A DNA stretch of 64,000 nucleotides from Microbulbifer sp. GL-2. Lineage in GTDB: Bacteria > Pseudomonadota > Gammaproteobacteria > Pseudomonadales > Cellvibrionaceae. The DNA lies in assembly GCF_007183175.1 (NCBI RefSeq), contig NZ_AP019807.1:434001-498000 (forward strand), read 5' to 3'. Numbering within the stretch: the first letter of the stretch is position 1; each line of letters starts with the position of its first letter. The notes beneath the pieces are model-generated. The model was not told the DNA's origin. It worked only from the letters and a program-made list of their open reading frames with translations, and ran no database searches. The position numbers and the translations under genes are program-made. Below are positions 26,472-38,900 of the stretch, piece after piece.

Positions 26472-26966
26472 CTAAAACATTTCACCGTGATTCGAGTATT
26501 CATCAATAATCCAAATGAAAGCCAAAAAAATAACCGCCAAGTCAAGAGCATCTCCATTTTCAACACAAGCAAAAACCTGCATTGGCAACCAAAATTTCCA
26601 TGGATGATATTTAACAACTATCGAGCCGCCACCACCCTTCTTATCTACTCGAAAATGACTATACCTAAAAAAATTCATAAATCCGCCATCTGGCAGCAAA
26701 TCCACTTCGTAGCAGCATTCTTTTCTCAGCCTTGAAACCACTTCCATTTTGTATACTGATTTATTTGATCTAACTATATCAAACCCTCCAAAATCCGCAG
26801 TTTCAATAGCGCGATCGAGGAGGTGAATCTCTGCAAAGAAGAGCCCTTCTTTCTTAATAGCAATTGACGTCCACCCGTACGAGAATGAGTAATCTTTTAA
26901 AAAAGAATCTCCATCGTACAATCTCAAAGAACCGTCATTTTTAACCAGTTTTAGTGAGAACTTCAT
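26472..26966 (-). CDS. Small protein coupled to the giant Rhs gene (possible immunity or partner protein)
   Basis: A 164-aa protein of unknown family. The ATG at 26966 shares one base with the Rhs stop (TGATG), with GAGGAG just before it, so translation is coupled. An in-frame GTG directly before it is less likely. It has no signal peptide. Hydrophobic and aromatic residues are spread evenly, with a mildly hydrophobic C-terminal segment (ALDLAVIFLAFIWIIDEY). The gene is AT-rich like the tail of the Rhs gene and unlike the Rhs core. Position right after a variable Rhs C-terminus is the usual place of a cognate immunity gene, but no known immunity family is recognised. Confidence 0.5.
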   Translation of the reverse strand: MKFSLKLVKNDGSLRLYDGDSFLKDYSFSYGWTSIAIKKEGLFFAEIHLLDRAIETADFGGFDIVRSNKSVYKMEVVSRLRKECCYEVDLLPDGGFMNFFRYSHFRVDKKGGGGSIVVKYHPWKFWLPMQVFACVENGDALDLAVIFLAFIWIIDEYSNHGEMF

Positions 26967-29900
26967 CACTCCTCACTTTTCCATACATCAAGCTCTCGCT
27001 CTTCACCTCTCAACTCAATTGCAAACTTCAAGTTAGGCAATCCGAACTTAAAGTTAAACGCCGAACGGACATTAGATGTGCTCATATTCATTCTCAGGCC
27101 AGTTTCGAACTCAACTTTCATTAACTCACGCAGTGACTTATTTGGAATAAATGCATTAAGTTTTTTAAAAGCTTTAGGCAACGGTATATTTTTCTCTTGT
27201 AAAATCGCACTTCTATCGTTCCCATTATAGTCAAATGCAATCCTTGTGACCTCATCGACGTTATATCTTAACCTGTCTCCCTTCCCCCAAAGCTCTGCAT
27301 TTTTAAACTGTAAGCCATAAAAATCGGTTCCCACCACAAATTTGGTTTCTTGCCCAAGCCTTTTTTCTGTACTGGTTAAGGAGAATCTCACATCAGTTAT
27401 AGTCTCACTTCTTACTATCTCTCCAATAGTATGTGATGTTTCCCATGTTTCAGTAATACTATCCAGCGTTCCGACTCGAACATCCTGTGACATTACTAAG
27501 CCTCCTAACCATAGCCCGGAGTCAATCAATCCAAACCCAAGCTCTCTGGGTAACTCAGTGAATGCCACTGCACCAGTCAAACCATAACCACCAGTGATAG
27601 CTGTCTGCGCATTATCCTGCCGTATACCTGTCTTTAACCCTTCCCACTCAGCAAGCATATCGTCATATGGTGAGTAATCGGCAAAACTATTAAGCTTCCC
27701 ACTCCAGTAGTATGTTGTATCAACCAATTCACCCCAAGGGTCTTCTATAAGTGCACTCCCAGCCTCTTTCCAATAACTCCAGTCAAATATTGAAGAATCA
27801 GATGCACCTATGCTGACCTGCATTCCTCCTTTTACCTGCTGCCAAGCGGAATAACTGTTAATTGAGGCAATCAGATCAGAAAAATCAGTCCCACCAGGTG
27901 CAATCAAACCTGCATCGGTCCATGTATTTGTAGGAGTCGCCAGTTGATATTGTTCTGCAAAGCTCAGCTCAGCGTAGGCCTGCTGAGCGGCTACCTGTGC
28001 ACTACGTTGAGCAGTTTTCTCATCCAGCACAGCATTAAATTGCGCTGAGTGCATCATCACCTGCGTATTCCGCTGGATCACCGAACTGTTAGACCAGTAG
28101 TCCTTTTCACTGCCCCAAATACCACTTTGGCTAGCAGTCACCACCAATTCCTGTCCTGACCAGCTGGAAGTTATATTGCTTGTTGAGCTACTGAACTGTT
28201 CAGTAAGACGTTGTTCTCCAGTACTGGTTTTTTCATTGCTAGTAACTGAACCCGCATCCAGACCGCCGCCGGCAACCGGCTCACCATCACCACCTAAGCG
28301 CTTGATCGAGCTTTGAGCGACTCCGGCAGCAGTGGCAATTGCCACACCACCCCAGTCAAAACTGTCACCCCAGATAGCACTCTGCACTGACTCGTTGATC
28401 AGGGCGCTGGTCAGCTCTCGGCCCACGTCGGCTCCGATTGAGCCTCCAGCTTGCAGAACTCCACCGAGTACTCCCGATTCACTGGTTTGTGAAAAACCTT
28501 CCGTTAGTCCCGAAGCAACACCGGAGGTAACCGCAGAGGTGGCCACGTTGCGCCAGCTAAAGCTCACATCCTTATTAAACGCTTTGTTGATGCCGTAGCT
28601 GCTAACCACATTGCTCGCGCCGAGGAGCGCTGAGCCAGCCCAGTTGAGCTTACTCACCCCGTCGACCACTTTGGTGAAGCTGTCAATTCCGTTCAGGTAG
28701 CCGGCCGCACCCACCGTTGCCATCGTGGTAAAGCCTCCTATAGCCACATCGCTCCAGCTAAAGTCCTCCTGCATCCCTAGGCCCATCGCAGTTACTTGGC
28801 TGGCAATCGAGCCCGCGGCACCCGCCACAAATGCGGCCCCAAAACCGAGACTACCAGTGGCAATAGCACTCGCGCCCGCCGTCATCATACCGCCGATGCT
28901 AGCGCCGGCAGCCGCAGCGAAAGCACCTGCTGTCAACACCGTGGCCACCACCGCAACCACAATCACCAGGATCATACCCAGCGCACCACAACCGCCGTCG
29001 TTATCCACCGGCGGTGGCGGCGGCACATCCGGCAGGGTCGGGGCGGTATCCCCCATCTGCAGGGCGCCGTCTACCGGGCGGAAGGTATCGCTGTTGTTGT
29101 GGATATTGGTAACCACATTGGGCAGTTCGAGGCGCTGGCCTTTGGTCAGTACCTCGTCGCCCTTCATGCCGTTGGCATCGGCCAGGAGATACCACAGGCT
29201 GGAGTCACCCCAGACCATGGCGGCGATGCTCTGCAGGGTCTCTCCGCCCTGGGCCTCGAAGCTTGAGTAACTGGCCGTGGGATAGTTGGGGTTGATCGGC
29301 TGGTAGTTCTGGTCGAAGTCCGCCGATTGCACCGCCTGTACGTGGTCGCCATTACTGTGGGAGTGGCGATTGCCTGCTCCTTCAGCTTGGGCCAGGGCTT
29401 TGACGTAGTCGTAGCGGCTGGGTACCTGGTCGTTGCCCACATCGCCGACGGCGTGGCCGTTGAAGTAGTAGAAGTGGCGCATCTCGCGGCCGTAGCTGTT
29501 CTGGCCGTCGTCGTTGATCTCTTCGCGCACCAGGGTGCGGCCTTCCTTGTCAGTGACATATGCGATGGCGCGCTGACCTTCCACGTCGTAGACGCGGCGG
29601 ATATGGCCATTGGAGTCGTAGGTGTAGAAGGCTTCGCCGTTCTCCCAGCTGTCGCGCTGCTTGGGGTGTAGGTCCTTGTTGTCGGCGCTGATTACCACCG
29701 ACTTGGTTTTGTAGCTATCCCACTTTTCGTAGGAGTTGTACAGCGTGGTCACCGTGGGGGCGGCGCCGTCTTCGGGGTAGGCGCTGGTGATGTTGGTGTC
29801 CACCGTCTGGCCGTCACCGAGGAAGGTGTTGCGGCTGCGGATGACTTCGTCGGTGGCTAAACCATTCTCATCGTACTGGGTGGTGGCGTAACCCAGTTGG

Positions 29901-32900
29901 ATACCGTCGGCGTTGTAGTAGTTGTCGGTGGCGCTGGACAGTTTGCCGGCGGAGTCGTACTCGTAGTAGGCGGTGACCTGCCCCGCATCGTTGTTGACAC
30001 GGCTGGCGCGCAGAACAAAGCCACTGCCCTGGTCGATATGCACGGTGGTGAGGCGGCCGTTGCTGTCGTAGGCGTACTTCTCGCGGATGCTGCCGTCACT
30101 GGCGCGGCTGGCGAGATAGCGCTGGTCGAGGCCGTTATAGGTGATGGCGGTGCCGGTTTTACCCAGGACAATCTGGCCGTTTTCAAACTCGCCGAGGGTG
30201 AGGGTGAAGCGGTTGTTCTTGTCGTAGGTGTAGTAGAACGATTGCGTCTTGCCGTCGATGGTGCCGTCGAGGTTGTCGACGTAGCGGCCGTCGTAAACAC
30301 TGCTGACGCTGCGGCGGTTACTAAAGGCGTCGAAGGTGTAGTCGATCTGGTAGGCATTGCCGTATTCGTCGTAGCCTTCGATGCTGGTGATACGACCCTG
30401 TTCGTCGTAGACGGCATTGCTGTGCTGGTACACCACGCGGCCGAGGTTGTTGTACAGGTCGTTGGAGCGGTAGTAGAGCTCGCCAGTGCGGTTGCCCGCT
30501 TTGTCGTAGCGGTATTCGGTGACGGCGGGGGCGATATCGCTGTTGGCGGCGGTCTGGTCGCCATCGGCAAGGCCGTTGTTGCCGTAGTCGTAGGTGCGGA
30601 ACAGGTTGCCGTTGTGGTAGTAGGTGTAGCGGATATCCTGGTTGTTGCGCGCTTCCCAGGTGCCGTCGCCGCTCAGGGCGGTATTGCCGGTCTGGCGCGA
30701 TAGCCAGCCGGCGTAGTTGTAGGCGTATTCGATGCGATGGCCGCCGAGGTCGTCGTGCCAGACGGCTTTGCCGAAGTAGTCGACGGCGTCACTGAGTACA
30801 TCCTCGTGGGAGGACTGGTTCCAGTCGGTGTCCACCACGCCGCCCATACCGGACTTGGCGATGGCGGTGATATACCCCCCCAGCTGCACTTGATCGGCGG
30901 CGCCCTGGGCCTGCTGGCCGGTGGCGGCGAGCACATTACGGCTCACCGCATCGCTCCAGGCGTAGGCGTAGTCGGTGATCTTGCCGTTGTAGCTCTTGTA
31001 CTGCAGTACCCGGCCCATGCCGTCGTAGCGGTAGGTCTCCTGGCCGACGGTGCCGCTGCTGCCGACACTGCCACCGCTGTTGAAACTGGCGTAGAGCACA
31101 GGGTTAGTGTCGCCGTAGAGGGCGTTGCGGTGGCGGATGCGGTTGCCAAACTCGTCGTAGTCCCACTCGTCGTAGCGACCGGAGGCGCTGTAGCCGTAGT
31201 CAATCGCCAGGGAACTGTCCTGGAAGCGGTTCATACGCACCAGTTGGTTATTGGCGTCGTAGTGGTAGGCCACCTGGTAGTAGAGTGCACTGGTGCCGTT
31301 GCCGCGCTCGTTGGCGCGGTACACCAACTGGCTGCTGCCCTTGAGGTTGCCGGCCTGGTCGTAGACCTGACTGTCGTAATCGCCCTCGCCGTCCTGGCTG
31401 GCAATCAATAAGCCGGCCTCATAGTCCTGCAGGCGCACCTGTTCGTGCTGGGTGTTGTAGTTGGTAACAGCGCTGCGGGTGGCACTGCTGGCGCCAGCGG
31501 CAGCCTCAGCCCCGACTTTCTCCATCACCATTTCACCAAAGGCATTGACGCCGTATTCGGTGGCGGTGTGGGCGCGGAATTTGGTCATCTGCTCGGTGTA
31601 GACGTCCGCTTCCGGCTTCAGCTCCTTCACCACATTGCCGCGCTGGTCGTACTCGTACAGGGTGGTGTTGCCGTTGTTGTCGATCGACGCCACGTTCTCG
31701 CCAAAGGCGTTGTAGCTGGCGTGGTGGGCGATCAGTGTCTCGTCGTTGGCGGCACCGGTCAGTTGCAAGGCGATATTGCGGATGGCCTCGCGGTTGTACA
31801 GGCCGGTCTGGGAGTAAAAGACTGAGGTGTAATTGTCGCCCTTAGAGGAGACATTGTGGGTGTAGGTGTTGGTTTTTACAGTTTTGGTGATTTTATTTTG
31901 TAAGTTGGTAACGGTCGCTGGAGCAGCATTGTTGAAATTGCCCTTAGCTTCATTAATTACCGTGCCGCTGCTGTTTTTTACCTTCATGGTGAAGGCGAGG
32001 CTGCTGCTGTTGGACATACCAGTGGTGCCAACATTGGCCATACCATTGACAACGCTGGCCGTTACGGTTTTACCATCAGCAGTAAACTCTACTGTTTTTG
32101 CAGAGCTGTCGAGGTTAAAAATACGAACGTATTCATCAGAGGTTTTTGTTGTACCTACGGTATTAGCAGCAATAACCGCACTACCCCACTGACTTCCAAA
32201 TGTCTTTATTGATACAGCCGTTGACTTAGGGCTAGGCGGTGTACTGCCTATGCTGGTACTGGAGCTTCCAGAAAAAGTAAATGTTCCATTACCGGTAATC
32301 TCTCTTTCTACTCCATCAACCTTAATCGTCGCTCCAGCTACCGACGGAAAATTAGAAATAGTTACATTGACTTGTTGTTTGTATGTATAGCGATAAACAT
32401 TTCGATCGTGCTCACCATCAAAAAATAGAAATTCGCTACTGACGTGTGTGATTGCCCAGTTATACTTGACTACCATTTCTTTGGTATCAACTTGCCCAGG
32501 CTTACTGATAGCTCCCTGCCCACCAACCGCAGCATAAGTCGTCTCATTGACTCGCGCCGAATCACTGTAAGCCAGGCTCGTACTTCTCGAGCTGCCCTGC
32601 TTCGAAGACCGATAGCCGGCAGACAACCAGAACTTATTCACCTCCGGTAGATGCTCAAGGCCAACCCCTTCCCCCGGCAGACCCACGCTGCCACTTAAAC
32701 TGTCGGCACTGTTGCTGTAGAGGTCCACTGCATGCAATACCAGCCCATCTGCGCTCAGGAATGTCAGCGATACCGCTGCGGCATTACTGTTGAGCGCGAT
32801 GTCCATGCCATCGCTCCAGTTGTACTGGGTGTTGTTCATCACCACCTGGCCACTGGCATTCTTCGCCAGCACTTTGACCTTGGTGTTGTTGCCGAACACA

Positions 32901-35900
32901 CTGGCCACGTCGCTGCTGTCGAGACTCAGGGTGTTGCCGTTCACCGACCAGTCCAGGCTCGGCATGACCTGCAGGGGGTTGTTCTGCGCATCTTCCAGGG
33001 CGCTGTCCGCGGCACTGTCATCCGCCTGCAGGAAGTCGCTGGTGATGTCGTAGTTGTAGGTGTTGGTGGTGATCACCACTTCGCGCCAGCCGTACTCGGT
33101 GTTGCCCTTGGACAGGGGCACAAAGATATGTACCTGCTCTTCCACTTCGATACGGTTGGTAAACACGGTAATGGTTCGGCCACTGTCGAGGGTGACCTGG
33201 CGGCTGGTGTAGTAGTGCCGGGTATCCCGTTCGATATAGCCTTTGTGGCTGCCCTGGCTGGTGCCATCGAGCTGGTAGCTGGTACTGCCCAGCAGCCCGG
33301 CGAGATCGGTTTGCTGTTTGGCGGTGAGCCCGAGGTCTTCAAAGTTGAGGCGCGGGTCGTTGCTGCTCAGGTAGAACAGTTCATCGGTGTTGTCCTCCCA
33401 GGAACGGCTGCTGTCCACGGCGGTGGCGCCGCCGGGGTTGCTGGCATAGCCTTCGCCTTCATTGCCCACGTAGCCAATATTGTTATCGCGCACAGTCTTC
33501 TGCACGCGCTCGGCGGGCATGCTGTGTTTGTTATTCACCGCGGCATCGGCGGTGCTGGGCATATTGCTGTTGTTGAGGCTGACCCAGACCGTAGAGTTAC
33601 TGGTGCTGTTGGTGGTTTTTTTGCTGGAGCCAGTGCTGGTGATGCTCGGGTTAGTGCCCGCTTTGCTGTCCACCGCATTGATCACTTCAGAGCCGTCGTT
33701 GTCCACGTCCCAGTTCACATCCAGATCGGAATTATCAGTGGGCGTCGCCAGCGGGGCATCCACTACGGTAATCAACTGGTCTTCCTGATCGTACAGGCTG
33801 TACTTCCACTGGGTCTCACTCTGGGTGAGTTCATTCATAGCCTGCCGCGCGGTTTGGATTCCGCTCAGGCTGTTGTTGTTGATCGCGGTAATTTCTAAAG
33901 TGGCATTGCCGTTCTGGTCGTACAGGTAAATACGCGGGGAGCCGTTGTCGGCGTTGGTTTTAAATAACCGTCCGAGTTCGTCGTAGACGTAGTACTCCTG
34001 GTATTTACCACCAATCACCGAGTCACGGACATCGGTATTAATGCCCTTGCCGATAATCTGCCCGTGGGTGTTGTAGGCCATATCGTGCTGCACCAGGCCG
34101 CCCTGCTCGGTCTTGTCGACGTTGTTGCTGCGGGCGATCTCGCGGCCGAGGGCGTCGTACTGCAGCCAGGTGGTGACCTGGCTCTGGGCGTTGTCGATAT
34201 CCGTCTGTGTTTTGCTCTGGTAGACGGCGTTGCCGAAGGCGTCGAAGTAGAAGCGGGTCTTGCCTTCGTAGTTGGCTTCACCGCGGTTTTCCCGCGCGTC
34301 GCGGGTCTCCACCCGCTTGCCGATCATGTTGTAGTGGTGGCTGGTAACCTGGCCACCACTGTCGTTGTGCACTATCTCGGCGGTGCGGTTGCCGAACAGG
34401 TCGTAGCGGTAGCTGATGGTGCCGCGCACACTCTGGCCGCGGTAGTCGGTGTACTCGGCGCCGCGGGTTTGTACCTGCTGGCCGTACACGTTGTAGTCAA
34501 CACTTTCCACACGGCTGTCTGCGGCGTTTTCATCGCCGTCGTAGCGCACGGTGGTGGTGGCCCAGCCGTTGCCGTCGTAGTCATGGCGAGTCACCAGGTC
34601 ACTGCTGACCCGGCTGACATTGAGGGCGGTGCCGGAGTTGCTGATGCGCACGAAGGATTCCCCTTTGGTGCGCTCTTCCAGCAGTAGTCCGCGGCCACTG
34701 TACACATATTCGGTGGTGCGCTCGTCGCCGGTGGCAACATTGGCCACCAGGGCAGCGCGGTTGCCACCGTAGAGGTTGTCGAGCCAGGCGTGGCGGGCTT
34801 CGTTGTCGGCGGGGGCGCCGAGCTTGGCGAAGTCGAGGGCGCCGGCGTAGCGGGTTTGTGCCGTGATCTGGCCAAGACCGTCGTAAATATACTCGGTGAC
34901 ATAGCCGAGGCGGTCTACTTCCAGTACGCGATTGCCGGCGGCATCGTAGAGGGCGAAGCTGGCCTGGTCCTTGCCGTCGATCTGGATAATGGGGTTGCCG
35001 TTGGCATCGTAGAGCGCTTGGCTGCCCTGGGTGCTGCCGAGGCTGAAGCCGTTTTGCAGTTCCTGCTGGTCGCCACTGGTGGAGTCCGGGGCCACCAGGT
35101 TGTTGAGGTCGAAGAAGACCCCGGCATCGGATTCGGTTTTGGTCACCAGGTTGTTGGCGTTGTACTGGTAATGGGTCGTGCGTCCGGTGCTGGACTCGCT
35201 GCTCTGCAAAGCCTGGGCGTCGCTGCGCCAGTGCTCGACACTGCTGTCGAGGTTGAGCCCATTGAGGCTGCCGTCCCAGGGGCTGCCGTTAATGGTGAGA
35301 CGCTGGTCGTAGCGGGTCTCGCTGCGCAGGTTGCCGGCGGCGTCGTGGCGGTTGTAGGTCAGGCCGCCGTCGGTATCCAGGGCGTACACCTGCTGGTCCA
35401 GGCGGTTGTAGTGGTAGGCGCTGGCCTGGATCTGGCCGTGCTGGACACCGCTGGCGCTGCCGTCGTCGTTCAGGCTGGCATTCTGCAGACCGCGCTGGCC
35501 TTCATACACCAGGCGGCCGAGGGCGTCGTAACGGCGCTCGGTCACCGTGCGCATCGGCACCGTGTCGATAGTGCCGTCGAAGTCGGCACTGCTCTGGGCG
35601 TTGCCTGTGGTGCCGATAAAGGCGGGACCCAGCAGTGTCAGCAGCTGGCCGTTGTGGTCGTAACGCATATAGCGGTTCTGGATACCGTATACCGAGGCCT
35701 TCTCCTCCCCGGCGCTGACATCCCAGTAATAGCCTTCCGCTTCGAAGGTCTTATCGAAGGCGTTGTAGTTGTACTTGGTAATGGCGCGCACCAGGGTGGT
35801 ACTGGTCTGATGCGAGGTCAGTGTGGCGTAGTACTCGTGCCCGGTCTCCTGGGTCACCCGCCCCTGGGCGTCAAAGAGATAATCCGTGCGCGCGCCGCGG

Positions 35901-38900
35901 GCGTCGATCATGGCGGTGCGGTTGCCGGCAGCGTCGTATTTATAGGTGGTGACATTGGCGGTGGCGTGACCGTTGATCAGGTCGTAGCCGTACTGGGTGC
36001 TGGTGAGCAGCTGGCCGCGGTTGTCGTACACACTGACGCTGTGGCGGTCGCGCACAGCATCCTGTAAACCGCTGAGTAAAGCGTCCAAACCGGCGCGGTT
36101 GAGAGCGGCGATATCGGTGCTGTCGGCCAGCTTTTGCGCATAGGTGCGCACGTCCACGGCCTGGCCGAAGGCGTCATAACTGTACGTAGTAACGGCACCA
36201 TCCGGGGTCACCTGGTGGGTGAGCTGGTTGTTGGCGTCGTACAGGAAGACCCCGGTATTGCCGTTGGGGTCGGTGGTGGCGACGATATTGCCGAAGGCGT
36301 CCAGCACCGTCTGGGTGCTGCCGCCGCGGGCGTCGATCTCACCCACTTTGCGCCCCAGCTGGTCGTGCAGCTGCTGGCTGATATAGCCGGGGCCGCGGGG
36401 GCTGACCAGCTTCTCCAGTTCGCCGAAGGCGTTATAGCCAAAGCGGGTTGTCGCAACCTGCTCGTCGGCACCCAGCTCCGCTTCTGTGAGATTGTGGCGG
36501 TTGTCTATGGTGCTCTGTTCCCAGTCTGGCAGACCACTGGTCTCTTCCATCAGGCGACCCAGTTGGTCGAAACTACGGAAGGTCACGCGCTGTTCGGCCA
36601 GACCCTTGGCCTCAATCGTGCGCCAGATTTCGCCGAAGGTGGTGTAGGTATACTCAGTGATTACCCCGGCACTATCGGTTTCTGTATGCAGTTTGCCGCT
36701 GGATAAATAAGTGTACTGGCTGCTGCGATCCTGGGCGTGGGCCAGGGTATTGGTATTGATAGCACTGGGGTCGGTGTTTTGCGCCACCGCTTGGCTGTAG
36801 TGGGTCTCGCTCAACACCTGCCCCAGGGCATCGTAACTCCAGGTGGACAGATAGCCCTGGGTTCCGTTGGCTGGGACCTGCTTGTGAGTCAGGCGGCCGG
36901 CGGCGTCGTAGCTGAGGTAAGTCTTGTAGCCCAGTGGGTCGCTGATCTGGGTGCGATTGCCGAGGGCGTCGTACTGGTAACTTTCAACGTAATCCCGCAG
37001 GGCGCCATCCGCCCACACTTTCTCGGTGAGGCTGGCCTTGCGCCCGGCAGCGTCGAACTGGGTGACGATCACCTGGTCGTGCTGGCTGCTGGCGCTGATG
37101 CCCAGGTCCGTTGCTCTGAGGTCCGTCCAGCTGCTGGCGGCGGGTACACTGATGCCGTTGGCGTAGCGGATCACCGTCTCGGTATCGTTGCTATCGTCGT
37201 AGCGGGTCTCGGTGACATGGCCGAGACTGTCGACAGTATGGGTGCGGCGACCGGCGGCATCGTAGATAAAGGTGCTGTGGCGGTTGTCTGCGGCTTCCGC
37301 GTTCAGCTGGGCAGTGGTCTCGCTGGCGAGGTTCAGGGCACGGGCGTAGGCGATCTCACCGACTACTTCACCGCGACTGTTGTACAGGCTCTCGGTGACA
37401 TAGGCGTATTGCACCCCGCCCTGTTCGAACAGCCGCAGGGTGTGGGTCTGGCGGCCGGCGGCGTCGTACTGGTAGCGGGTCTCGCGATCTTTACTGCTGT
37501 CGCGCACCAGGTCGGCCACAGTTTCGCTGGACGGATCTATCCTGTCGGCATAGCGGATCACGGCGCTGACGCGCCCACTGCTGTTGTACACCGTCTCCGT
37601 CACATACCCAAGGGCGTCGATAGTGTGAGTCAGCTGGCCGTCGTCGTTATAGACGTAGCGGGTGGTGCGGTCCCAGCCAGTGATGCTGTTATATATCGCT
37701 GCCACCGAGGGGATATCCAGGGTCGCCGGCAGCCTGAGGGCGCCGTGATGCTCTGTACTAACAACCAGTTGCCCGGCGGCGTCGTACTGCCTTTCCCTAG
37801 CGGTATACCAAGTGCCATCCGCTGAGTGTGGCATCAACACAAAGCGCTCACGCCCCAGTTCGTCGTAGACAAAGTAGGTGCTGTGCCCCAGGGCGTTGGT
37901 TATCGCGGTGCGGTTGCCGGCCTGGTCGTACTCGTAGCGGGTGGTAATGGCGAGGCCATTGGGATCGAGGGTCTCGCTCAACACCCGGCCCAGCTCGTCG
38001 TAGCTGTAGGCGGTGGTGCGCTTGATCGTGGCGCTGCCATCAATACCCCCGCTGAGGCTGCCCTCCTGCACTTGCAGCACATTGCCCTGGCCGTCGTAGC
38101 GGTACTGGGTCAGCAGGTTGAGGCCAGAGCCATCGCTGCTGGCATCGACAATCACCCGGCTCACGCGGCCATTTTTATCGTACTCGGTGCGGGTCACGCT
38201 GCCGCTGGCGTCCACGCTTTCCTCATAGCGGTGGCCGTAGCGCTGGGTGGTGGTCAGGTTGAGACCACCCACATCCTGGGTGCGGGTCAGTACCCGCCCC
38301 TGGGGGTCATAGGTCAGCTCGGTGCGCACGCCACTGGCGTCGACACTGGCGGTGAGCTGGCCGGCGGCGTTGTACTCGCTGCGGGCACGGTTATCGAGGG
38401 CGTCGGTGGTACCGGTCAGGTTGCCCTGAGTGTCGTAGTCATAGCGCACCTGGCGCAGCCAGCTGTCCCCGACTTTGATGGAGACTTCGAAGGTCTCACC
38501 GTGGATATTGTTGACGGTGCGAGTTTGTACTCCCTCTGGAGTGGTGACAGTCTGGCTGCGGCTGGCGTCGTCGTATTCGTAGCGGGTACTGCGGTTCAGC
38601 GCATCGGTGCGGGTCAGTACCCGGCCGAAGGCGTCGTAGCTTAAGTGGGTCTGCTGTTTCAGGGTATTGGTCTGAGTCACCAATTGTCCCAGGCGGTCGT
38701 AGGCGTAGTCGGTGCTAAAACCGCGCGCATCGGTACTGGATACCGCTTCGCCGAAGGCGTTGTACACCGTATTGGTGCCCACGCTGGCGAAGGGACCACT
38801 GCTCAGTTGCGCACTGCTCGTTTCCAGTTCACCACGGCGACTGTAACTGAAGTCCGTGACCGCCTGGCGGCTGTTGGCAACATCAATCGCCCGACTTAAA

